This document shows, in pieces, positions 1 through 8,956 of a stretch of 28,327 nt of DNA. Under the pieces are notes generated by a model. That model worked only from the letters and a program-made list of their open reading frames with translations. It did no database searches and had not been told where the DNA came from. The stretch comes from Jaapia argillacea MUCL 33604 (lineage: Eukaryota > Basidiomycota > Agaricomycetes > Jaapiales > Jaapiaceae). The stretch covers positions 180,986 to 209,312 of the forward strand of contig KL197714.1 in the NCBI GenBank assembly GCA_000697665.1. The letters are read 5' to 3'. Numbering within the stretch: the first letter of the stretch is position 1; every line of letters starts with the position of its first letter. Both the position numbers and the translations under genes were made by a program.

Positions 1-520
1 CATCACATGACAAAACAGTCAGGTTGTGGAATATAGAGACCGGCCAAAGCATTGGCTCTGCACTTGAAGGACACACTAGTGGGATCAACTCAGTTGTTTT
101 CTCACCAGATGGGACAAAGCTGGCCTCTGTATCACGTGACAAAACAGTCAGGTTATGGAATACAGAGACTGGCCAAAGCATTGGCTCTGCACTTGAAGGA
201 CACACTAGCTGGATCAACTCAGTTGTTTTCTCACCAGATGGGATAAAGCTGGCCTCTGCATCAGATGACAGCACAGTCAGGTTGTGGAATGCAGAGACTG
301 GCCAAAGTATTGGCTCTGCACTTCAGAGACACACTAAGGAGGTCAAGTCAGTTATTTTCTCACCAGATGGGACAAAAATGGCCTCTGCATCATATGACAA
401 TACAGTTAGGTTGTGGAATGCAGAGACTGGTCAAAGTATTGGCTCTGTACTTGAGGGACACACTCACTCAGTCCAGTCAGTTGTTTTCTCATCAGATGGA
501 ACTGTACTAGCTTCTTGGTC
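1..520 (+). repeat. 129-bp WD40 tandem repeats
   Basis: Each WD40 unit is 129 bp and almost identical to its neighbours at DNA level; for example TTTTCTCACCAGATGGGA recurs once per unit. Differences cluster at a few codons: GHT-SG-IN, GHT-SW-IN, RHT-KE-VK and GHT-HS-VQ, and then SVSRDK, SASDDS and SASYDN. The last unit is the most diverged and leads into the unique tail. High internal identity fits unequal exchange and gene conversion among units. Confidence 0.85.
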
Positions 521-803
521 AGGTGATAGTGTTGCAAAGTATTGGAATACCAGTACTGGTATGGAATTGCATCAGTCCACTCTGGATACTCTACTGTGGT
601 ATTCTCAAGAACAGATTAAAATTGCCATTGATCAGTCTGGCTTTATTACTTCTGATCAATGGACTGTTTGGATGCCACCTGCTCTGAGAGGAATGGCATT
701 TCTTCATTCAGTCAATGGATCTCAAGTGATAGCTGTTGGTGCCAGATCTGGTGCTATAACCTTTATTCATCTCCCCAATTCAACACCCATTTCTATTAAT
801 TAG
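1..803 (+). CDS. NLR-type protein, C-terminal WD40 region (partial, 'NLR-0')
   Basis: The frame is open to the left edge (residues S-H-D-K-T-V-R-L-W precede position 24), so this is the 3' end of a longer gene that ends at TAG 801-803. It encodes about four WD40 repeats of 43 residues; each has a GHT motif, a VxFSPDG strand and a D-x-TVRLWN ending. A conserved non-repeat tail of about 100 residues follows, from the SWSGDSVAKYWNTSTGM segment to the end PNSTPISIN. The same tail ends the reverse-strand NLR at 3886. WD40 propellers in fungal STAND receptors are ligand-sensing domains and act in the cytoplasm. Upstream NACHT and N-terminal domains are presumed to lie outside the window. No break is seen in the visible part. 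Family assignment is firm; function in allorecognition or immunity is inference. Confidence 0.85.
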   Translation, partial: SHDKTVRLWNIETGQSIGSALEGHTSGINSVVFSPDGTKLASVSRDKTVRLWNTETGQSIGSALEGHTSWINSVVFSPDGIKLASASDDSTVRLWNAETGQSIGSALQRHTKEVKSVIFSPDGTKMASASYDNTVRLWNAETGQSIGSVLEGHTHSVQSVVFSSDGTVLASWSGDSVAKYWNTSTGMELHQSTLDTLLWYSQEQIKIAIDQSGFITSDQWTVWMPPALRGMAFLHSVNGSQVIAVGARSGAITFIHLPNSTPISIN

Positions 804-1019
804 ACCTGGACTTTTATTGCTTGCAACACTTTGTACAATGTACACTCCATCTATGTAATATAACTTCCACTGACCAAATTCTCAAAAAAGCCAGGGCCCT
901 ACTAATGAAGAATTCAGCATTCTGAAGTTTCCCTCCCTTTATCAGAGTAATGGTAATTGAATAAGACCGACCTCTTTCCTTAGTTCCCTATGGCTTGATC
1001 TGTAGACAACTCTGATGAA
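804..1019 (+). repeat. 3' flank of NLR-0, inverted copy of 3644-3885
   Basis: The sequence after the NLR-0 stop matches the reverse complement of 3644-3885, the 3' flank of NLR-L. Shared blocks include CACTTTGTACAATGTA, CAGGGCCCTACTAAT and TTTATCAGAGTAATGGTAAT. Homology stops sharply after GATGAA at 1019. The two NLR tails and their flanks therefore form an inverted repeat. No coding function is apparent; it is probably 3' UTR and terminator sequence carried along in the duplication. Confidence 0.8.
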
Positions 1020-1110
1020 TTAGATTCAGAGCTTTGCTGGCATCATGTCCATCAATGGCACAAATTTTTTTATCTTACTGGCACCTTGACTGATCATCTT
1101 GATGTTGACA

Positions 1111-1449
1111 TTACCCTGTGCAAGAGTTTGGAACATTTGACCAGAAATACCAACCATGGTCGGCATCTGCTTCCCTATGAGAGACAGGATGGCCATGTTG
1201 TGGTGACTTGAGATCTACAGTAAATTTATCAACTAGGATAGTCTTGATATGAAAATGTAAGGTGAGACTGACTATGTCACTCTTCTGCAACTCCTTTGTC
1301 AACCTCTCCAGCACCTTCTTCTCCAACCCATGTTCCTCCATAGCCATACTAACATAAACCTCACCTGTACTGATCAAATCAACAACAACACCAAACCAAT
1401 CCCATGTCCTGAAAATACCAGCCAAGAAACCATGCAAGACACTCTTGTG
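1111..1449 (-). pseudogene. coding-like relic, unidentified
   Basis: On the minus strand an open frame begins just after a TAG at about 1450 that could be the end of an intron. It reads HKSVLHGFLAGIFRTWDWFG, then a Val/Leu-rich segment, then a charged helix-like stretch (EEHGLEKKVLERLTKELQ). Composition looks protein-like, with amphipathic and charged heptads and few rare residues. There is no good start codon, as the frame opens with TTG, and no partner exon was found. It lies in the loop between the two NLR tails. I do not recognise the family; it may be a fragment of a host gene or of the element that brought the neighbouring pogo gene. Confidence 0.3.
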
Positions 1450-1544
1450 ATCCTACTATTGACCAGAGGAAGCATGTACAAAAAAGTGTTATTAGATAAT
1501 ACTGACTAAGCTTCTCCACATGTGTGTGGCAGCACAAGCAACAA

Positions 1545-1613
1545 TCAGAACATTGGAACATTGGAACATCAGAATTGGAACATTAAAACATCAGAATTGG
1601 AACATTGGAACAT
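1545..1613. repeat. minisatellite of AACATTGG/AACATCAGAATTGG units
   Basis: About 70 bp made of imperfect repeats of AACATTGGAACATCAGAATTGG and its shorter form AACATTGG. It lies directly upstream of the pogo transposase frame. Confidence 0.7.
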
Positions 1614-1637
1614 GCCAATTTGTGATCTCGCAGGTCC

Positions 1638-3399
1638 ATGAGCCACACAATGCCTTTGACAACCCGAGATTTGCTTTTGCAGCTCCCTCTCCACTTTCCT
1701 CTCCGTTTGCCTGTTGTTTTTGGTGAAGGGCATCAAATCCTGCCTTTATATTACCCTGAAAAGTGGAAATCAGGTCAATTGAATCGATTTTTGGAGTATT
1801 TGGTTACTGATAAGGCTTTGATCTTCATTGATCTTCTGTTGAGTCACCATAGACTCAAGGAGCACGTTGACGAAATCTGCTGAGCAAGACTTGGTCATAA
1901 ATTCCCACCTCACAGAGTTGGTACAAACTGGACTCACTGTTTTGTGACAAAGTACTTGGATCGACTATCAATGTATACAGTCCAACCTCTTGACACCACC
2001 CGTGCCTGTGGAGTCAACCCAACAACAAATTCAGCGTGGTTTGAGTTACTCAGGAAGGTGCTGAAGAAAGGTGATAGTGGGAAGCTGATTGCCCCAGAGT
2101 GTTGCTGGGGTGTTGACGAGAGTGGATTCCAATCTGGACTTGGTGACACACAGGAAAAGGCTATTGGTAGGAAGGGTAAAAAAATTCAGTATCAGCAACA
2201 AGATGGAGACAGAGAGAACATCACCATCATTGTGACAATCGGTGCTGATGGCTTGTCTACTCCACCAGCTGTGATCTTTAAAGGAAAGGGATACCAGACC
2301 AAATGGAAGCAGGATAATCCATCCAATGCTTTGTAAGTCTGAATCCCATATCTTCTTTTAGTTGATCCTATCTAAACATACTCAAAGACTTGGATATTCA
2401 AAAAAGGGGTGGACCAATGGCAAAATTGGCCAACTGTGGATCCAGCAGTTCAACAAGTTCACACGTGAAAAGGCCAATGGTCGCACACAAGTCCTTTTTG
2501 TTGATGGATACAATTCCCACTACACGCAAGGGTTTCTCAAGTATGCCAGAATTCACAACATCCATATTCTCTGCTATCTGTCTCATTTGACCCAGATCTA
2601 CCAAGGTCTTGATGTCATGGTCTTCAGTGTCTTGAAGCGATTCTGGATTGAAGAATGTGATTGGTGGGAGAGGGAGGAGGGTGAGAAGGTCTCAAAACAA
2701 AATTTCTTGGCAGTGTATGGGCATGCTCACATTTGTGCTCTCACGCCCACGCTGATTAAGATGGCATTCCAAAAAACAGAGGTATGGCCATACGACCCTA
2801 GTGTTGTCTCCACTGAAATGTTAGCTCCGAGCATTGAAACCTTATGCAAAGGAATTCTTCCCCTTGTACCATCAACTCCAATTCGCATAATCGGAAAGTT
2901 GATGGATCGAGTGATAAAACAAAATCCTATCAATGAGGATGGTAATGAGGAGGACGGCGAGGGTGATGGTAAAGGGGATGGTGATGAAAGAGATGGCCAA
3001 GATGGTGAGGTAGCTGGTAACAGTAATGGAGAGGGTAAAAGCGAAGGGGAGGGTGAAGATGAAGGAGAGGGCAAAGGCAAAGGCAAAGGTGACAGTGAAG
3101 GCGAGAGTCCTGAAACATCAGCTGTTAGTGACCCCTCAGATTCGCCTATCAAGGAAGCACTCACTGAACTTGCTGCAACCTCTGTGAACTTCCTGTTTAC
3201 ATCATCACCTCTACATGCAAGTTCACAACTCCCAAGTCTGCCGACCATGACAAGTTCTCCGCAAAAACCACACAGTCGATATCAGGCACTTCTCAATGTA
3301 CATCCCACCACAGATCGAGCCAGTACAGCCAAAGAGGAGGATCAGGAGGGTCAGGAGGTTGAGGAGGACAAGTTTGAAGACAGTGATGATGATGATTAG
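1638..3399 (+). pseudogene. pogo/Fot1-type DDE transposase, one nonsense codon
   Basis: Cut-and-paste transposase of the Tc1/mariner-pogo group. Two exons, 1638-2332 and 2388-3399, flank a 55 nt intron (GTAAGT...CAAAG, with a CTAAAC branch-like site). Splicing restores NPSNALLGYSKKGW across the junction. The DDE_1 catalytic aspartates are visible: GVDESG (D at 2115), VDGYNSHYT (D at 2503) and YQGLDVMVFSVLK (D at 2611). RVGTNWTHCFVTKY before them is the end of the CENP-B-like DNA-binding part. The C-terminus is a long acidic Gly/Glu/Asp/Lys low-complexity tail (about 2935-3111). A TGA at 1881-1883 interrupts the N-terminal domain while the frame continues on both sides; it is best explained as CGA to TGA. 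The start at 1638 is uncertain. No terminal inverted repeats were found. Apart from the TGA the frame is open, so it died recently. Confidence 0.85.
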
Positions 3400-3643
3400 G
3401 TGGAGTCATGCAATGTGACACCCTTGTGACATACTGTACAGAGGACTGGTTTCTCGCAGAAACATCTCACTTAAAGGTTTGCTTGACCACCAGTGCATCA
3501 TTTTACAGAAACAGCCTCAATTTTGGCAAGGAGTACTTTTGTTCATCCTTAACAATATGAGATACAAAAAAATTTAATCAAACAGCATTTAACATCATTG
3601 AGGCCAATCCAAATTGGGTGTACAGAGGACCAGGTGATGACTG
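3400..3643. other. unassigned sequence after the pogo gene
   Basis: Between the transposase stop and the start of the NLR-L 3' flank there is no open frame worth calling. GTACAGAGGAC occurs at about 3436 and again at about 3620, a possible element-internal direct repeat. No terminal repeat or target duplication for the pogo element could be identified here. Confidence 0.4.
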
Positions 3644-3885
3644 TTCATCAAAGTTGTCTACAGATCAGGCCAGAGGGAACTAAGGGAAGAGGTCAGTCTT
3701 GTTTCATTACCATTACTCTGATAAAGGGATGGAATTTTCAGAATGCTGAATTCCTTATTAGTAGGGCCCTGGATATTTTGAGAGTTTGGTCAGCAGAAGT
3801 TATATTGCATAGATAGAGTATACATTGTACAAAGTGTTATATATTTACAATTCAAATCAGGTTGCAGAGCAATCAAAGTCCAGGT
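3644..3885 (-). repeat. 3' flank of NLR-L, inverted copy of 804-1019
   Basis: The reverse complement of this segment follows the NLR-L stop codon and matches the 3' flank of NLR-0 with scattered substitutions and a small insertion near 3845-3865. Together with the adjacent WD40 tails it makes an inverted repeat with arms of roughly 1 kb around a 2.6 kb loop. Confidence 0.8.
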
Positions 3886-6800
3886 CTAATGAATGGAAAT
3901 AGGTGTTGAATTGGGGAGATGAATAAAGGTGATAGCACCAGATCTGGCACCAATAGCTATCACTTGAGATTCATTGACTACACAAAGATAGGCTATTCCT
4001 ATCAGAGCAGGTGGTATCCAAACAGTCCATTGATCAGAAGAAATAAAGCCAGACTGATCAATGGTAATGTCACTCTGTTTTCGAGGATACCGTAGTAGAA
4101 TATCTAGAGTGGACTGATACAATTCCATACCAGTACTGGTATTCCAATACTTCCAAACACCATCACCTGACCAAGAACCTAGTACAGTCCCATCTGGTGA
4201 GAAAAGAACTGACTTGACCCAGTGAGTGTGTCCCTCAAGTGCAGAGCCAATGCTTTGGCCAGTCTCTGTATTCCACAACCTGACTATCTTGCCATGTGAT
4301 GCAGAGGCCAGCTTTCTCCCATCTGGTGAGAAAGCAACACTATTAACTGCACCACAATGGTTCAAAATATGTAAACAAGATGAAAATAGTGTATGACTTG
4401 AGTGAATTTTTGGCATTGCTGTAAATCTGTTATAGTACTTTGTATACAGCTTCGTGGTATTGTATGACAAAGGCAATGCTGATGCATATACCTGCATCAC
4501 TCTCAGACTCAATGCAGGAGCACAATGTTGTATAAGTTGCAATGCTTCCTTAATCAATTCATGATCATCTATAGTTACATGTTCCTTTGAACGTAGTTGA
4601 AAATTAGCTGCTGTCTAGACTCACTAAGCTGTTTAGCTTACCTGGACATGTTGTATCAAACACTTCAATACTCCTTCTGTCTTTGAGATGCTTTTCAGAA
4701 AACTCATTATCTCCAACCATTGTAGTAGCTTTTTATTGACAAAAGTAGAGAGCTGTTTGATAACTTCTTGCTTATAGCTCATTATACTGACAATATGGTT
4801 TATGAAATGCTGGCAGGAATATTGTAATGCAGGTGGAACACATCTCTTCAACTTCTGCTCTAAGTTAATAGTACCTCCATTTAGCAAGGCCATGTTTGGA
4901 AGCCTGCAAATATTGAACCTCAGGTTGTTGTTCATCATTTGCAAGCAATCCTGTGCCAGGTATCTATTCTGGTCTTGAAGGTCTAGTCGATATAATTTAG
5001 GACACTCTGTACTTGTTGTCAGATAATCCAACAATGATGTGTGAATCAGTTCAATGGTTGGTTGATTTTTGAGAAGTGGCTTCAATTGACCCAACATCCA
5101 GTTTGTTCTTGCTTTCACATCAGACTCTCCATCTCATGTTTCAATAAACTCCACCAAAGATGCTTCAGTCTGAGGAACCTTCAAAACCACTATCAAACCA
5201 ACAATCTTTTGAAAATCCTCTGCAATTCCATTATTTGTCCCATGTTGTCTATTCATATTGATGTATGAGACAAAGATAGAGTACAGATGCTCAAGTCTAT
5301 TGTCACCTTGTTTTGAGGGCTGCAACATGGATAAGATCCATTTCTTATCAAATGGCCTGACCCTTATTTGTTTGCATACCAGTAAGGCCCATAGAAATAG
5401 CAACTGTCCACCAACTTTTTCTGGAAGTCTATATTCAGCCACTCTGTTGATTGACTATTTTGTTTCTGAATTTCCTTCATCTGACAGGCAATATACCTGC
5501 AGATATCCTCATGTGTGGTTCTAATAGCACTTTCAGTACCATCTAAGCAGTATTCTTTTAGGTCCATCAGATGATTGATAATATTTTGTTCCTTATGACT
5601 GGTCAACAGAATTTTTATATAGTCTGGCATTTCAAATTGCATCTTATATATGATTGATAGAATGCTAGCTTGAGCATTATCCTGAATTTCATCTAATGCA
5701 TCAATTATGATCAAAATTGGGCCAGATAGCTTTACAGCAGAAAGGGGCTCAATCAAAATCTTTTGAAATTGATGGGTCAATGACTGTGATGCTACATTCC
5801 AGTGCTTCTTCAATGCATCCAGAATCTTGCACTTTAGTGTCTCATCAAACTGGGTCAGCTGGTAGGCAATCTGACGGAAAATGCTTTCTGGTGGATGCTG
5901 GCAGACAAATCTAAAACTAGCTCCCAGTCTCTGTAAATTGTAAAACCGCTCTGCCATAGAGTTGGCAATTGTAGATTTTCCTGACCCAGCAACACCAGTA
6001 AGCCTGAGCAATCTGCTTTCACTGTCAAGGTGAAGAATCTCTGTCAGGCTATCTAAGACTTGTACTCTAGTACCAGCCAGACAAGCATGCTCTGGATCCC
6101 ATTGACATATATAAGAGTTTGAATCCTGTAAAGTATTCAGCAAGCCTTCTTCAGCTGCATACTGTAACAAGTCAAGATTCTGCTCAAGACCACGGACGGT
6201 AATCCAAGCTCCAGTTGTGCAACTTTGATCAACTTTTGTTCTTAAATCCTGAAAACTTTTAGAAAACTCTCTGATAGCATCAGAAGTTGAAAAAGTTCCA
6301 TGAAGTAGTCGTACCAAAGTGCAGATATGATTGAGAATGAAATTTCAATTGAAAATAAAATGTCAGCATTTACCTGGATAAGCCTGGTCCCCATACTTTT
6401 GAAGGAACAAACAACATTCATATACTTGCTTCATCATGGCAAGGAGCACAGGAGTACTGAATGTTTGAATCTGTGAAACAGGGTTAACCTGCTTTAGAAA
6501 ATCCAGTGCATCAGCAACTTCCAGCCAGAGCTTCTTGACTTGTTGATCACGGTCAGCCTGAGCTTTGAGAACCTTGAAAAAATATAGATCTAAGTTGTCA
6601 AATAAAAGATTCTCACCCCAAGCATAATTTACCTTGTATCCAGATGTCAAGACTTGCCAAGCCAACTTGGCATAAGGATGAACCTAGAAGCTATTGAACA
6701 TTTTCAAGGTTATTGGGAATTGCAATACTCACCTCAGATATCACATCACCAATCTTCACAACCTTTTCCAGATATCCACCTACAGTCTGCAAGAGATCAT

Positions 6801-7597
6801 TCCCGGTTATCCCATCAACATGATCAATGGCAGTCCCCATGTCATCAATGCCAGAAGGGCCATCAACTGTTGCAACAGCATTTTGTGCCTTGTTAGCCTC
6901 AGAAGTGATTACCCCCAGATCTTGTTCTGGTGGAACATTTTCTCCCTTCTCTGTGGCAGCTAAGGTTGTAACTATCCATACATTGTAATTATTATGTGAG
7001 AAACTGGTCAGCATGATGGACTCACTGCAAGGGACCACCATAACCTTCCCATAACCTGTCCCTCCCTCCTTCACCAGATCATGAGTAATCTCTGCAAAGC
7101 AACAGAGTTGGTAAGCTATCATAGCAAACAGTCAATGCTAGACACACCAGTTCCTCCAGACTGACCAGCCAACCCTTGAACAGGGATCGTGGCAGCGCCA
7201 CGAAAGGCATTGCCACTGGACCTCCGCCTGTGCAACACTTCAATGTGCCATATGGATGAGGTAGAGGTGGTCCTGAAGCATAATCAGCAAAAATCAGGAC
7301 CAGGACAAGTTGTCGTCACGCACATCGTGAAAGTTTCGTTCCATCATGGGTTGGCGCCCTTGATCGTTCAAGTGGTAAGGGCTTCGCCACCCCCACCAGT
7401 TATCTGAACAAAACAGTTCAGCACCTGCTTACGATGGTTGTGCAAGTCTTGAGCACCCAGGACTACATATCATCGCAGGATAAGCTTATTGGCACAGATC
7501 AGCGTCAGGTAAATCGACTCACTTGTCAACTCCAGGGTGATTGTCCCGTTCTCGTTGGCGGGACGTTGCCCCATGGGGTGGGTAACATTTGGTTCCA
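3886..7597 (-). pseudogene. C2-NACHT-WD40 NLR-like protein, decayed ('NLR-L', main part)
   Basis: STAND receptor read leftwards, with the same exon plan as NLR-R. Introns by comparison are 7463-7522, 7273-7323, 7092-7147, 6972-7025, 6684-6732, 6573-6632, 6314-6373 and 4585-4641. Order: C2 domain (ILGAQDLHNHRKQV, then WNETFTM), linker with [22 protein letters not shown] with Walker [10 protein letters not shown] and Walker [12 protein letters not shown], then only two WD40 units and the shared tail, ending at 3886. Damage: CGA-to-TGA stops at 7368-7370, 7344-7346 and 5134-5136; a 7 bp deletion near 5400-5406 (NLR-R reads [10 protein letters not shown] there); acceptor AG changed to GG at 6314-6315 in the last intron before the NACHT exon; and loss of contact with its start codon through the insertion at 7598. 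It carries four residues (in LEQKLKRC) absent from NLR-R. Not expected to give a full-length protein. Confidence 0.88.
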
Positions 7598-8758
7598 TGT
7601 GGGGAACCCAATCCACCTACAAACGGAATCGCGCCATTATATCATTTCGACTGTAACTCCATTGAATCAATCCCATCTCAAACGAAACTCGACTTTCAGT
7701 AATTCGCTCCCTCATCATTCCAAACTCGGAAATATCCAAACTTCCGAAGGCACGCCTAATCCTCCTAACGAATCGATCGTATTCCGGATGATGTCGGAAT
7801 TTCCTATCTGCTCCAACTCCGAGATTCCTCCCAAGACCAGATATCCACTATTTCGCCTCCACGTCACTCAGTATCGAGATTTCCGATGTTATCGAGTTGG
7901 GACCATATTCAACCCGACGATACGACTCCGATGCACCCGATGCGATTCCTAGGACTCCGAGACATCCGATTCGACTCAGAACTCCTCCTTCACCACCTTG
8001 GACTTACGACCTTGCACGTCCCCGGAATCTCGACAATCTTATCAGGAAGCTTCTTATCTCGATGATCCGAGTCCCGATACACTGCCACAACACGTTCCGA
8101 TGATCCGATACTCCGGGATTTACAAAACACTTACATCTCTCTCCACACCCATCACTTATCGACTTCTCCACCTCATGTCTGTGCTCTTAGACTGAGTCCT
8201 CGATCAGGGAGACACTCACTTTAGGTTTCCGAGATTAACTACTATAGATCCTGCTCATCCCAAGGCTTCTATGCACTTCCCCTTTCGGTCTGATACGCCT
8301 CCGCTAGGACTTCATTCGCTTCTGAGGATACTCAGTATGTTTTACCTCAGTTACTTGACTTCCGACTTGTCCCCCTCTTTCATTGCGCACTCCTTCACTT
8401 GATTCACCCTCATGTTGTCCCGAATTCACCTTTTCCTTTATCCTTTCCTATTCCATAGCTACCTCATGTACTTAGGTATAAAATCCTGCCCATAGCTACT
8501 TTCTCCAATAACAACCTTTCGTGATCTCTCTCGCCCTGAGTCGCTCTCGGATGTCGTTCACCCTCGTGCTCTCAATCTAAGCTGGTCCTTGTGTTGCTCT
8601 CTAGTGTCCCCTCAGAATCTGTCCATCTCGGAACTGACTTTCTTTGTTTTCGGGATTTCCGACTTTTCTAACTTTCGACTTGTGCTGACGTTTCCCGACC
8701 TTCACCTTCTTTCTCGATGCTTTCTTTCGATTTGTTCCAATCTTATTTCGTTCGGATT
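7598..8758. mobile_element. left part of the LTR-like element
   Basis: Pyrimidine-rich, non-coding-looking DNA rich in TCCGA/CGAT words. Short open frames here have no recognisable domains. It is interrupted by the Harbinger element at 8762 and resumes at 12955. Confidence 0.5.
8477..8483 (+). promoter_or_regulatory. TATA box in the LTR-like element
   Basis: TATAAAA in the context AGGTATAAAATCC, the only strong TATA motif noticed in the LTR-like sequence. It is compatible with a U3 promoter read on the plus strand. Confidence 0.35.
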
Positions 8759-8761
8759 AGT

Positions 8762-8784
8762 AGGGGAGGTCAGAGTCGACGATT
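8762..8784 (+). repeat. left terminal inverted repeat of the Harbinger element
   Basis: AGGGGAGGTCAGAGTCGACG then ATT. It matches the reverse complement of 12929-12951 at 22 of 23 bases. The direct repeat AGT precedes it. Confidence 0.88.
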
Positions 8785-8956
8785 TTGGTGTGATTCCCCT
8801 TGTGATTCTGTAACGATTTGAGTCACGAAATCATCACAGAATCGGGTCCAACTTTGACCACCCCGATTTTTGGCTGATTCTGCTGTGCTACTCAATACGA
8901 TCAACCATGCTCTGGCACATTCAAAAATCAATTTGTTTCACCCATCTCTTAACCCC

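Noticed and set aside
1545-1613. CRISPR-like array
   Set aside because: Units are contiguous and overlapping without unique spacers; it is a minisatellite in a eukaryotic context.
2727-3248. Open frame on the minus strand rich in Ser, Pro and Leu
   Set aside because: It is the antisense of the acidic Gly-rich tail of the pogo transposase; low-complexity purine runs keep the opposite frame open.
1020-3643. Terminal inverted repeats and TA target duplication for the pogo element
   Set aside because: Searched both flanks of the transposase by eye; no convincing inverted termini were found, so element ends are not called.
3598-3816. Plus-strand open frame after the pogo gene
   Set aside because: It overlaps the 3' flank of NLR-L, which is non-coding in both inverted copies; no conservation as protein.
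5134-7122. Several separate genes on the minus strand in place of one NLR
   Set aside because: Comparison with NLR-R shows that they are exons and frameshifted pieces of one C2-NACHT-WD40 gene.
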